From Tetracentron sinense (taxonomy: Eukaryota; Streptophyta; Magnoliopsida; Trochodendrales; Trochodendraceae): DNA of 64,000 nucleotides. The position numbers and the translations under genes were made by a program. The notes under the pieces were generated by a model. The model was given only the letters and a program-made list of their open reading frames with translations, was not told where the DNA came from and did not search any database. Each line of letters starts with the position of its first letter. Within the stretch, counting starts at the first letter, position 1. Positions 32,603 to 41,918 of the stretch are shown in pieces. The stretch covers positions 27,287,250-27,351,249 of the forward strand of contig CM026570.1 of the NCBI GenBank assembly GCA_015143295.1, in the 5' to 3' direction.

Positions 32603-34315
32603 TCTCTTCCACTTTTTCATGTATTCCTATTTCTTTTTACTGGTTTATTACTATGCTTTTGGGGTTGTGATTCTGTTGGGAGTGAATCAAAATTGGAATA
32701 TCTGTTCTTGTTCATTTTATTATTATTATTATTATTAATGTGTATTGTATACTGCTACTACAACTACAACTACAACTACTAGCAGTAGTAGTTGTTGTTC
32801 TACTACTAAATACTAAATAGGGGTATATGTGGTACCATGGTTTTGCTTTCTGAATCTCTTTCTTGTCTAGAAATAATAAACTATGTTAAAAGATTTCTGT
32901 TAATAGTTTTCACATTTCTTTATAGGGGGTGGTGGTGGTGACTAAGATGAAGATATCTCCATTATTCAAAATACCTTTTTTGTGGGATTTCATTAAAAAA
33001 TATGGTTGGGAGTTGTGGGAATAATAAAGAATGCTAATGTGTTCTGGTGATAATATAAATGTGCCTTTGAGATTACTCTAAATAAATGGGTTTTGATATT
33101 GATGCGTGGTGGAGATAATGGATATGTTGTTACCAATGCCAATAGGTGGAGCCACCCAAACTATTCTGGTGGTTGGATGTTGGGTAGGGGCATTAAAGCC
33201 TAGTTGCTTGCTTCAATAATGTCATAAGAGTTGTGATTCCTGTGGGTGTTTCTTTCTTTTTGGCCTTTGGTTTAGTTCTAGAGCATGAGATGATGCCCTT
33301 GACATTGTGTAGAGGTTGGGGCAAATTGGGTATAAACTTAGTTGACTGCTCTTGGATGGTAAATTGCCCTTTAAGCAAGCTTTTCTTGTGATGTCTATCA
33401 TTTGTTTTTGGTACTCAGTGATGTCTATCATTGGAAAAAGCTTTCCTTGAGAAAGTGTTCCGAGGAAAACTCAGTCCCTCTGGGACCAATGGACAAACAC
33501 TTGGTGAACGCTTTTTGTTGGGGTCGATGTGAGTCATAATCTAGGGCGTTTCATACACATGCCCTTAAATGCTTGTAAATATCCACACCTACACTTTTGT
33601 AATGTCATGTCATGTCATGCCATGCCTCCTGCCTTCTCCAACTCCAGAGTTCTAGCCCCAACAGAATTCAATTCTTTTTCCAAACTCTTGCAGTGGGTGC
33701 AACATAAGGCGATGCTACCGTTTCATCAGGTTTAAGAAAAAAAAATTCAATGGAGCAACTGATGGTTTATACTAGTTCTCAAAGAAATAGGGGAAAGTAA
33801 CAACACTTTTGGCTACCATCGTGAGAGCTTGAAGTAATAAGTAGTGGCCTTGAAGCTAGTAACTTTTTATTTTTGGGTTGAATAAGAGAGGGACCTGGTG
33901 ATAAATACAACAAAAATGAAGTTATGTGACAGGCCCATGACATACTCCCAACCTCCTAACCTTAGTTACACAAATTTCCCAACCTGCTGCTATTCGCTCC
34001 CGCACTCAAACCTTCCAACCTACTACATATGTCTTTTTTTTTTGATGGGGACAAAATTCTTGTAAGGTTTGCTAATAATTGGTGATCTTATGATTGAATT
34101 TGGAAAGATACATTTAATATATCGGTAGTCATCTTGTTTACTTTGACTACAAAATGAATAATTTTATCAATTCTTTCTTATAGTTTAATTAGTGAAAAAT
34201 ATATATTTGCATCTCTACAAGCAATTTTCAAGAACCATCAAGTATATATATATATTGGTGCTCCGGATGCACTCTCGATCCTATCCTAAATTGAAATTTG
34301 ATGCTCTCACGCTCT
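32603..34315. other. Downstream region, no further gene recognised
   Basis: Includes the 3' UTR of the cysteine-rich gene, an (ATT)n microsatellite (32716-32739), and an inverted (CTACAA)n/(TTGTTGTAG)n hairpin (about 32752-32806). The remainder has no coding similarity in any frame. Confidence 0.55.
32716..32806. repeat. ATT microsatellite and trinucleotide hairpin
   Basis: (ATT)7 is followed by TACTACAACTACAACTAC facing GTAGTAGTTGTTGTTCTAC, which can fold into a hairpin. Confidence 0.8.
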
Positions 34316-34603
34316 CTCACTGTAACGACCCCAAAATCCTACAAGGCTAAAATAGGACTTTGGGATCGCCACATTACTTAAACCTGCTTAACATCCATGA
34401 CATGCAAGACACACTAACACGAGTCTCCAAAAATAGGGATAATAAAATTTCCGATATATCAACTGTAACTAACTAAATAGCACGAGTCTATAGTCAACAA
34501 ATACAACTCACTAAAACCAAAGAGTCTGATACACAACTATAAAAGTCTACTAAGCAACATCTATTTAAGTCTAATACACTCTCTCAATCAAATGAAATAA
34601 AAA

Positions 34604-34726
34604 CTAAGTGGTGTAGCCACCCAAGTCTTTGGCTCCCTCCTCAGAAGGCTCACCTTCACCTCCTTCCTCTGCGTATGTTTCCTCAACCCACGGCTCCGCT
34701 GTGTACTCCTGCTCTAAACCTGCCAA
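34604..34726 (-). CDS. LTR small ORF, PWVEETY type (solo LTR)
   Basis: Minus-strand frame with LAGLEQEY then AEPWVEETYAEEGGEG and an acidic tail, to a TAG at 34604. The aligned ATG of the other LTRs is changed here (the frame starts TTGGCAGG), but the frame remains open upstream to an ATG at 34798. The Trp/acidic core is well kept despite an otherwise different LTR, which supports coding selection. Function unknown. Confidence 0.45.
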   Translation of the reverse strand: MAGLEQEYTAEPWVEETYAEEGGEGEPSEEGAKDLGGYTT

Positions 34727-34738
34727 GACGAAGTCTGG

Positions 34739-34758
34739 CTGAGTACAAAGGTACTTAG
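34739..34758 (-). promoter_or_regulatory. Conserved LTR hairpin (solo LTR)
   Basis: The stem CTAAGTAC/GTACTCAG with one mismatch and a four-base loop, 12 bases before the small ORF's LAG codons. The sequence differs from the other copies but the pairing remains. Confidence 0.5.
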
Positions 34759-35004
34759 TGTATATAAAATCCAACCAACAATAATAGTATACATGCACTT
34801 AGTCAGAAACATATCTAATAACATAATAACATAATCAGAGTGCGGAAGAACGTGTGCGCATATACATCATATCATCACCTTGACTCGTGTACTTGTGAGA
34901 ATCTTAGACTTGGAAGACAATACACTTATGAGTTGCTTATGCTTATAAGACCACGTGCTTGTGAGATGTTTATGCTTATGCACTTATTCAGATCATACAA
35001 TGAT

Positions 35005-35150
35005 GTGACATGCCATTCTTGGCGGATACGGACCATGTCTAAGAATCAAATGGTTGACATGCCGTTCTTGGCGGATACGGACCATGCCTATGAATCAAAT
35101 GTAATTGACATGCCGTTCTTGGCGGATACGGACCATGCCATGCTTATGCT
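35005..35150 (-). repeat. Tandem repeat of about 50 bp in solo LTR
   Basis: Three copies of a unit with GACATGCCGTTCTTGGCGGA followed by TACGGACCATG. Internally it can pair weakly. It occupies the same LTR position as the arrays in A, B and the 3.2-kb solo LTR. Confidence 0.75.
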
Positions 35151-36109
35151 TATTCAGAATGTCATACGTATGCCATGCTCATGCTTGTGGTCCACATGTG
35201 TGAGTTGTGAGACTCTTATCTTAACATACACGTGCATATGTGCTTAAGTGTCAAAATTAACATTCGAGTTGGTAATTGCTTAGATTCCGATCTCCCACCA
35301 TGGAAACTCCACTATACTGTCCCATACCAAATAGTTAGAGAATTCCCGGTTTGAGAGATGTTCCTCTAAGTTCTTACCTTCATGACTATCAATTTCCATG
35401 CAAATAATTAGACATACTTAACAAACAATTCACATATACATATCTTATCATAATTCATATCGCAATTCATAATCAATTTACCACCATTTCATAAGAGTAT
35501 AATAGTATTTATCCTTTCAAGCATTTTCACAAACACCTTGTGTACGCATAATATGAATCCATTTCCCTTCTATATTTTCAAGCATTCATCAAACCATAAT
35601 TCATCCATACAATCAATTCACTATTCACATCCACATATTAATCTCATCCTCCATACATTTCCCATCCTCCATATATTCTATCCACATCCAATCCACATTT
35701 CCATCCACATTTCCATCAATAATTAGCTTACTTCATAGAAAATTTGGGGAAAATGCATTTAATCTCTATTCTATCATTTCTATCAAATTAATATTCACAA
35801 AACATTAAAATAGAGTTGATTAGGATAGTATATCGACCTTAGGAATCCTTCCATTGGATTCAAAACGCTCCCGAGGAGATTTGGAGAAGCTTTGAGGTCG
35901 ATCTCCAAGCTTTCCTCTCAATCTTCTAGCAACCTCCTTCTTCTCCAAGCAACCCTCTCCCTCAAACCCTAGGTTTTCTCCCCCTTTTTGTCAAATTAGG
36001 TTAGAAATAGGTAGAGTATTTTAATATTTCGAGTAGGACCCCCTATTTATAGCCCCAAGGTCTGAGAACAAAAAGACCAAAACGTCCATACTAAAATTCT
36101 GTAAAAATC

Positions 36110-36245
36110 ACGAAAGACCGAGCGATCGGTCAAAAAAGCACTCACTGAAAATTTTCCCCATACAAAATTTTGGACTAGTCGATAGATACCGATCGATCGG
36201 TTTTGGACCGATCGATCGCTACTTCTGATCGAGCGATCGGTTGCC
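36110..36245. promoter_or_regulatory. CGATCG palindrome cluster (solo LTR)
   Basis: Repeats of CCGATCGATCGG, GAGCGATCGG and ACCGAGCGATCGG, about 65-200 bp from the TATA complement at 36045, upstream of it on the minus strand. Confidence 0.5.
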
Positions 36246-36809
36246 TACAGATTTTTTTTTGTCATACTCTACTGTTTTGGCCATAACTTTTGACTCGCTC
36301 GACGGATTTTGACGATTCAATTGGGTTGGATTCGTCTCTCGAAAACGAACATTTCTGACATTTTAGAATTTCTAAATTCCACTTAATTAATAGACTAAAT
36401 TGTCTCCAAAGTTGACTGATCTGCAATTCCATTAGATAAAACCCACCATTGACTTGGCTTAAACTCAAAATAAGGAAAAACATTAAACATGAACTTCGAA
36501 GAGGGTTCTAACACCTTTCTAATGGTTTAAGAATCACTCAATTCCAGTAAACGGTACCAAAACTAGAGCTTCCTAAAGTTTAGGGTGTGATATGACATCC
36601 CTCCGTTACAAGTTTGATTAAGCCTAGTTTACACCACACCAAATAAATATATAATACAATAAACATCAAAACATCACAAGGACTATAATACCCCTAATAC
36701 AATGAAGTAAAAACATGAAAAAGATTTGGGGTCTCTACACTCACTCCTACTCTGTGCTCTAATTATGTAGCTTCTAACCATTTCCTAGACTTCCTTGGGG
36801 GAATCTATT

Positions 36810-37028
36810 TGAGAATATAGAGTAGTATTGTAGTAAGGTGAGTGAGATACACTACATCATTCAAGTGTATCTCATCACAATATTAGATTAACATTAATCA
36901 AGGATAGATTATATTTGATTAGATTAGGTTGATTTACTTTCCATAAAGTCTATCATGTTATAACTATATAAACCCTAGTTATGGTTATTGTATTTCATCG
37001 AATCTATCAATAAATCTCTTCTCTACCA
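36810..37028 (+). repeat. 5' LTR of Copia remnant F
   Basis: About 219 bp, TGAGAATATAG...TCTCTACCA, with a TATA-like TATATAAACCC near 36966 and the PBS immediately after. Confidence 0.7.
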
Positions 37029-37040
37029 TGGTATCAGAGC
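37029..37040 (+). other. Primer binding site (initiator-Met type), F
   Basis: TGGTATCAGAGC directly abutting the LTR end. Confidence 0.8.
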
Positions 37041-37579
37041 GGGTGATTTGTTGTCTATTTCGATCCGTTTCTTTTATTACACTTTTCTGGCGAGTGGCTT
37101 CTTCCAACAACAACCTTCTACTACAACCCCTCATCTCCCTTATCTTTCTTCCTATGAAGCCCACCGTTATTGGGACTGGAGTTTCTTAATTCCTTAGTTC
37201 ACCTCCCGTGAAGTTTCTAGAAGTCCCTCGTATCTCCATGGGTTTTTAGAAGAGCACGTAACATCATTAGACTTGTCTCATGGGGAAGATTCTGAACGCA
37301 TAGCTTTCACCCCTTTCAAGTAAGGCAATTGTGATAAAAGGATTTAGTGATATTGTATGGTGGGTTAGCAAGCATAAGAATGAGGGTCGTTTCCCTCACA
37401 TCCCCTTCACTTATTGCAGCTTTGATTGAGAACAAGGATTTGCTGTTGATCTTGATGTATCTGTAACCTTATGGGTACATACATGATGAGTGTGACAATG
37501 ATAGCCAAGTCTTAACCAAGACGACTCCACTGGGGATCAAACCCAAATTTTGATTTGAAGAAGACGCTAGAAAAAGACA

Positions 37580-37598
37580 CCCCCCCCCCCCCCCCCCC
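37580..37598 (+). repeat. Poly-C run (19 bases)
   Basis: Nineteen consecutive C between GACA and ACCAAAAAAAC in the internal region of F. The length could be affected by sequencing or assembly. Confidence 0.85.
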
Positions 37599-38150
37599 AC
37601 CAAAAAAACATAAAAATTGGGTGAGTCAACTCACTAGGTCCATAGAGGCTCTTTTCAGCCTAGTTTCAGGCAAGCCTGTTAGAGACACATTTTTCCAACC
37701 TATAAAGGCTCCTCTTCTTTGATCCATGTAGATCAACTTATCAAACCTATAGAGGCACACTTTTAACCCGTAGAGGCTCCAAATCTTTGGTCCATAGAGG
37801 CCGGTATATAGGGCCCAAAAGGTCCATATCCTTGGCCTATAGATGGCAACAAATCCAGCGGGTATTCAATTGTGGTACATCATGCAATTCAATCAAGCAT
37901 CACAACACATTCAAAGCAGCAGGCATCATGACACACAACTGTAGCACCCCAGACTTTTTCATCTTTAATGAATACCACCTTCGTAGCTAATTGGCCGTTT
38001 TTATAGTCTAATTAATAAATAAGGGAGAAATCGGAAATTCTGAAACGTCAGAAATGTGCGTTTTCGAAAGACGAACCCAACGCAAGTTGAATCGTCGAAA
38101 TCCGACGAGCGAGTCAAAAGATATGGTCAAAACAGTCCAGACATACAGAG

Positions 38151-38340
38151 AACCGATCGCTCGGTCCAGTCAGCGATCGATCGGTCCATAACCGATCGAT
38201 CGGTAGCTATCGCGCGGTCAAAAATTTTGTATGGGGAAATTTTCCAGAGAGTGAGTTTTTGACCGGTCGATCGGTCATAAACACCGATCGCTCGGTAGGC
38301 AACCGATCGATCGGTCATAACCACCGATCGCTCGGTCTTC
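38151..38340. promoter_or_regulatory. CGATCGATCG palindrome cluster (gypsy B, 5' LTR)
   Basis: Nine or so copies of ACCGATCGATCGGT and near variants (ACCGATCGCTCGGT, GACCGGTCGATCGGTC) within 190 bp of U3. Repeated identically in the 3' LTR at 45537-45726. The role is inferred from clustering and from equivalents in other LTRs. Confidence 0.55.
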
Positions 38341-39302
38341 GCGTTTTTTTGCAGAAATTTCAGTAAGGGCGTTTTCGTCTTTTGGGTGTTAAACCCTTAC
38401 CCATAAGGGTTTGCTCGACCCTTTGAGCCCTCATTCACAACCCTTAGACATTTTGAGAGATAGAGAGAGAAGAGGAGAAAGCTCTAACCTAGGGTTTGGT
38501 TTTGAGAAGGAAATCAAAGGGGGTTTAAGAACCATAGCTCACCCCAACTCAAGTTGCTTCAAAATCGAGGCCCAAGCTCGTGTGTGAACCATTCTCCAAG
38601 CTAGGGCAGCAACCCAAGCACATTTTTGAAAGGGGTTTCTTCCTCAACTCAAGTCTCCTTCAAGCAAAGGTGTTCTTCTTTCAAGTTGGAGCTTCAATCA
38701 AGGTTTCTATCAAGGATCAAGCCTTGATTTAAGGTTAGTACACCCTACTAACTTACCCTAGCAATAAATCTAGGTTTTCCTTATGAAATATGATTCTTGA
38801 TAGTATGTTTTATTCTTTACAAAATGTGTTATCTATAATAAATATAAACAAGATAAGGAAATGGTAGGGATGCTTGGATGAAGGTTGGATACGGCGATTG
38901 GATGCCGAATGTGTGATGTATGATGTGTGATTGGAAAATGGAGGATGGGCATAGTACAAATAATAAACTTACCATGGTGCGATTGAATGGAAAATATGCA
39001 TTTAAGAGAAAGAGATAAACTACTAAGGAATAATGTATGAAAGTGTTTGACAAAATACCTAAACTATGAATAAATGATCTAAATGAAGAATATAGAAATG
39101 GGTTTTATGCATGCGTTCATATAAATGATAAATCGATCAAATGTTATGCAAATTACTTAAGTTACCCATGTTCATATCATGAATTGAATTGCAATGCCAT
39201 GTCTTGACGATCCTCATTATCATGATAGTCACTATTGACACGTACACGAGCACGCATGATAGCATGAACCGAGATTTCAAGAGCATGTGCATATAATAAA
39301 CA

Positions 39303-39497
39303 ACAAGTGCATTTCATAACAAGGAGGTTGGTAGCCCAGGGAGGATTCGGGTACTAACCTCTGGCTTACAAGTGCATTTCATAACAAGGAGGTTGGTAGC
39401 CCAGGGAGGATTCGGGTACTAACCTCTGGCTCACAAGTGCATTGCATATCAAGGAGGTTGGCAGCCCAGGGAGATTCGGGTGCTAGCCTCTGGCTCA
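39303..39497 (+). repeat. 65-bp tandem repeat, three copies (gypsy B, 5' LTR)
   Basis: The period is exactly 65 bp (starts at 39303, 39368, 39433). Each unit holds GAGGTTGGTAGCCC facing GGGTACTAACCTC, a potential stem, then TGGCTCACAAG. The same array is at 46689-46883 in the 3' LTR. Confidence 0.9.
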
Positions 39498-39755
39498 CAA
39501 GTTTACAAGATGGAGGTTTACAAGATGATGATCATGCATTCATGCATGCACGCATACATGATTTCTACGAGGCATACCGGGACATGACAAGGGTTTTCAA
39601 GCATGAGTTTTATTGGCATTTTTGCATTCATGTACGCACGTCAGGATGCTTGTATTGTGTCATGCCCTATACTGTTTCTTTGTGATGTTTCCATTACTGC
39701 TTGTATGATATTACTGTTATGTGTTTTTATTACTGTTATGGTCTGCTAGTAGCTT

Positions 39756-39787
39756 GTACTCGCTGAGTATTCCATGCTCAGCCGTAC
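39756..39787 (+). promoter_or_regulatory. Conserved LTR hairpin (gypsy B, 5' LTR)
   Basis: The stem GCTGAGTAT/ATGCTCAGC (one G-T pair) with loop TCC, extended by GTAC/GTAC outer pairs. It sits four bases before the small ORF's ATG. Present in all A-, B- and C-type LTRs in the window. Confidence 0.65.
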
Positions 39788-39791
39788 TTTC

Positions 39792-39944
39792 ATGTCGGCA
39801 GGTACGGAGGGAGCCCTCGACCCGGAGCCTTGGGTCGAGGAAGAGTATACAGAGGAGAGAGAGTCGGCTATCCCATTACAGTCTCAGGCGGACCGAGACC
39901 TCGATGCGTGGCCATACCTCGACTACTGTGAGGGGAGAGTATGA
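39792..39944 (+). CDS. LTR small ORF, PWVEEEY type (gypsy B, 5' LTR)
   Basis: ATGTCGGCAGGTACG opens 50 codons to TGA. The product starts MSAGTEGALD and has the core PEPWVEEEYTEERE, then IPLQSQADRDLDAWPYLDY. It is strongly acidic, with no signal peptide or membrane segment. Related frames occur at the same LTR position in A, C and two solo LTRs, with the start and Trp/acidic core kept while flanking LTR sequence is hard to align. As part of the LTR it would lie near the start of the genomic RNA leader (as an upstream ORF) and/or near the transcript's 3' end. Function unknown. An alternative reading is that the conserved DNA/RNA is a splice or processing signal (it reads GGCAG|GT). Confidence 0.55.
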   Translation: MSAGTEGALDPEPWVEEEYTEERESAIPLQSQADRDLDAWPYLDYCEGRV

Positions 39945-40226
39945 GAGGGTTTGGTGTATCTTGATATTTTGATATTTTGATAGGTGGGCCTGTCCACCTT
40001 AGGCTTAGACATGTCTTGTATTTATGTTAACTTGGAATACTATTTTGGATCATCAGAAGAAATGAAAATTTGTTTACGCTTCCGCATATATGATAGCTTC
40101 CGTGCTCTGATTATCGTTATGAGTACTGTATTTTATCTTGTGCATTACAGGATGGTTTGATAGGTTCGCAGTGTGACACCTAAAATATCCCAAAACTCCT
40201 AGGGGGTATTTTGGGGCGTTACAGAG

Positions 40227-40238
40227 TGGTATCAGAGC
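40227..40238 (+). other. Primer binding site (initiator-Met type), gypsy B
   Basis: TGGTATCAGAGC, three bases after the LTR end. Confidence 0.9.
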
Positions 40239-40528
40239 TCTAGGCATTAGAGTCCCTAGGGTCACTTAGATGATTGAACAAGGTATTAGAATCACCTTAG
40301 AGAGTTGTATTCCAAGTATAGACTAACAAGTTAGTCTTAGTCAAAATGGGTTGAACTTCAACCGAACATAGTGTCCTACGCTAGGAACACGGATTGTATG
40401 TTATGCTATTGTGTTATATACCATGTGTACATTATTTGTGTTGTACTTATTAAATGTGCTTGATGAATGTGTATTAAGTGAATTGCGAAATTGTACTAAA
40501 TGCGTATCCAAGTTAGACTCATGTTGTA

Positions 40529-41803
40529 TTGTCGTTCTCAGGAGAAATCATGAGACGCAATACCCGGGGTCGCGGGTACAACACAAGGGGTAATGGAGGT
40601 GATGCTCCATCGGGTGATGATCAACCCGACTTTGCCCAAGCATTCGCATCCATAGCCGAGACCTTGGCTATGTTGGCGGCAAGGCAACCGGCCACTCCGC
40701 CTAATGCGGCACTCATACCGGCTCCTCCTAACCGAGCCCAAGCCGGGATAGAAGCTTTTCGGAGGATGAGGCCTCCAACTTTTTGTGGAAGCATTGATCC
40801 ACTTGTTGCCGAGGGTTGGATCCGGCAACTTGAGAAGATATTCTCGGTGTTAGCACCTACTGAAGTGGAAAGGGTCACATGGGCCGCCTTTATGCTTGAA
40901 GGCGAGGCCGATCATTGGTGGAAGTCTGCACTTCGGACCCGAGAGTTGACCCGGCAAGGTCAAGATTGGACTTGGGAGGAATTCTTGGAGGTTTTCAACA
41001 AGAAGTATTTTCCGGTCGGGATGAAAGAAAAGATGGAAGTCGAATTCATTACCTTGGAGCAAGGTAATATGTCCGTAGCGGCTTATGAAGCCAAATTTTC
41101 GGAGCTATCTCGATTTGCTCCACACATGATAGCGACCGAGGTTATGAAGGCCCGGAAATTCGAGAGGGGGTTGAAGGCCTATCTCAAGGACCGAGTCTCG
41201 ATGTTTAGACATGAGACATATTCTGAAGTTGTTGATAAAGCACTATTGGCCGAGTCGAACTCCGAAGAGTTCTTCAAGAGGAGAGGAATGGAAAAAGGAC
41301 AGTCGAGTAGTTCAGGGGAGAAAAGAGCAAGGACGAGCTTGTATCAGTCTGCAGGCCCGGCTCAGTCACAGAGGATGTATTCAGCACCACAGGCTCCCCG
41401 CTCTTTCGCTCCACCGGCTTTTCGCCCGGCTACCTCATATGCTCCTCGCCCCGCAGTTACTCAGGCTACGGGGTATGCTCCGTCCTCCTATTTGCATGAT
41501 GTTTGCACTCTTTGTGGGAGGAGGCATCCAGCGGGAGAATGCCGGAGAGTTTCAGGAAGTTGCTTCCATTGTGGTGACCAAGGCCACATGGTCAGAGATT
41601 GTCCCCGGCGTCAATTGCCAACTCAGTCTTCAGGGAGCAGGCCCCCGGTTAGGCAGACATCTCAGCCCAGCTCTTCTCAGGCTTCGAGGGCCTCACAGTC
41701 TACCCGGCCTCCTCGCCCAGCCACACAGGGCCGAGTCTTTGCCTTATCCGAGAGAGACGCACGTGCATCCGACGATGTCGTGCAAGGTACGCACGAATTC
41801 TAG
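40529..41803 (+). CDS. gag: Gag of gypsy B
   Basis: Structural capsid/nucleocapsid protein that packages element RNA into cytoplasmic particles. The frame is open from 40529, but the likely start is the ATG at 40550 (MRRNTRGRG), because the gag starts in A and C align there and a TCTCAGGA string precedes it in all three. The Ty3-type gag core spans about residues 65-225 (RRMRPPTFCGS, FMLEGEADHWWKS, EFLEVFNKKYFP, ARKFERGLKAYL). A Ser/Pro/Gln-rich linker follows, then CTLCGRRHPAGEC and the CCHC knuckle CFHCGDQGHMVRDC. The genomic frame ends at a TAG 17 bases past a splice-donor-like sequence (41786|41787), so the unspliced product is Gag alone with five extra residues. Confidence 0.93.
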   Translation: MSFSGEIMRRNTRGRGYNTRGNGGDAPSGDDQPDFAQAFASIAETLAMLAARQPATPPNAALIPAPPNRAQAGIEAFRRMRPPTFCGSIDPLVAEGWIRQLEKIFSVLAPTEVERVTWAAFMLEGEADHWWKSALRTRELTRQGQDWTWEEFLEVFNKKYFPVGMKEKMEVEFITLEQGNMSVAAYEAKFSELSRFAPHMIATEVMKARKFERGLKAYLKDRVSMFRHETYSEVVDKALLAESNSEEFFKRRGMEKGQSSSSGEKRARTSLYQSAGPAQSQRMYSAPQAPRSFAPPAFRPATSYAPRPAVTQATGYAPSSYLHDVCTLCGRRHPAGECRRVSGSCFHCGDQGHMVRDCPRRQLPTQSSGSRPPVRQTSQPSSSQASRASQSTRPPRPATQGRVFALSERDARASDDVVQGTHEF

Positions 41804-41918
41804 AATTTAAATTGTGTAAAATTTCTATGGTTTGTTTTGTGAGTTTCTATACTAAGGGTTACCTATGTATGATGCTTGTTGTTTGAAATCTACTAATAGT
41901 AGTCACTTAATCGCACAG
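41787..41918 (+). other. Candidate spliceosomal intron between gag and pol (gypsy B)
   Basis: 132 bp from TGCAAG|GTACGC to CGCACAG|GCGC. A TACTAAT branch-site-like string lies 20-30 bases before the acceptor. It contains six in-frame stops. Removal joins VQ to GALLV in phase 1, matching C's junction (VQ to GTLLV). The pol frame has no ATG before the protease Asp. Confidence 0.65.

Larger units (their letters stand above)
34321..36739 (-). repeat. Solo gypsy LTR (minus strand), TSD CTCAC
   Basis: On the minus strand it begins TGTAGAGACCCC and ends GGGTCGTTACA. It is flanked by a perfect CTCAC (34316-34320, 36740-36744). 2419 bp. Contains the TATA complement at 36045-36051, the CGATCG palindrome cluster (36110-36245), a tandem array (35005-35150), the hairpin (34739-34758) and the small ORF (34604-34726), so it is a further relative of elements A-C. 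Confidence 0.9.
37940..40223 (+). repeat. 5' LTR of gypsy B
   Basis: TGTAGCACCCC...GGGGCGTTACA, 2284 bp. In order: palindrome cluster (38151-38340), tandem 65-bp array (39303-39497), conserved hairpin (39756-39787), small ORF (39792-39944), a second hairpin AGGTGGGCCTGTCCACCT (39982-39999), and a terminal CTCCTAGGGGG block. Confidence 0.95.

Noticed and set aside
41211..41810. 199-codon open frame overlapping gag of B
   Set aside because: Out-of-frame shadow of gag; only the gag frame carries the conserved core and zinc knuckle.
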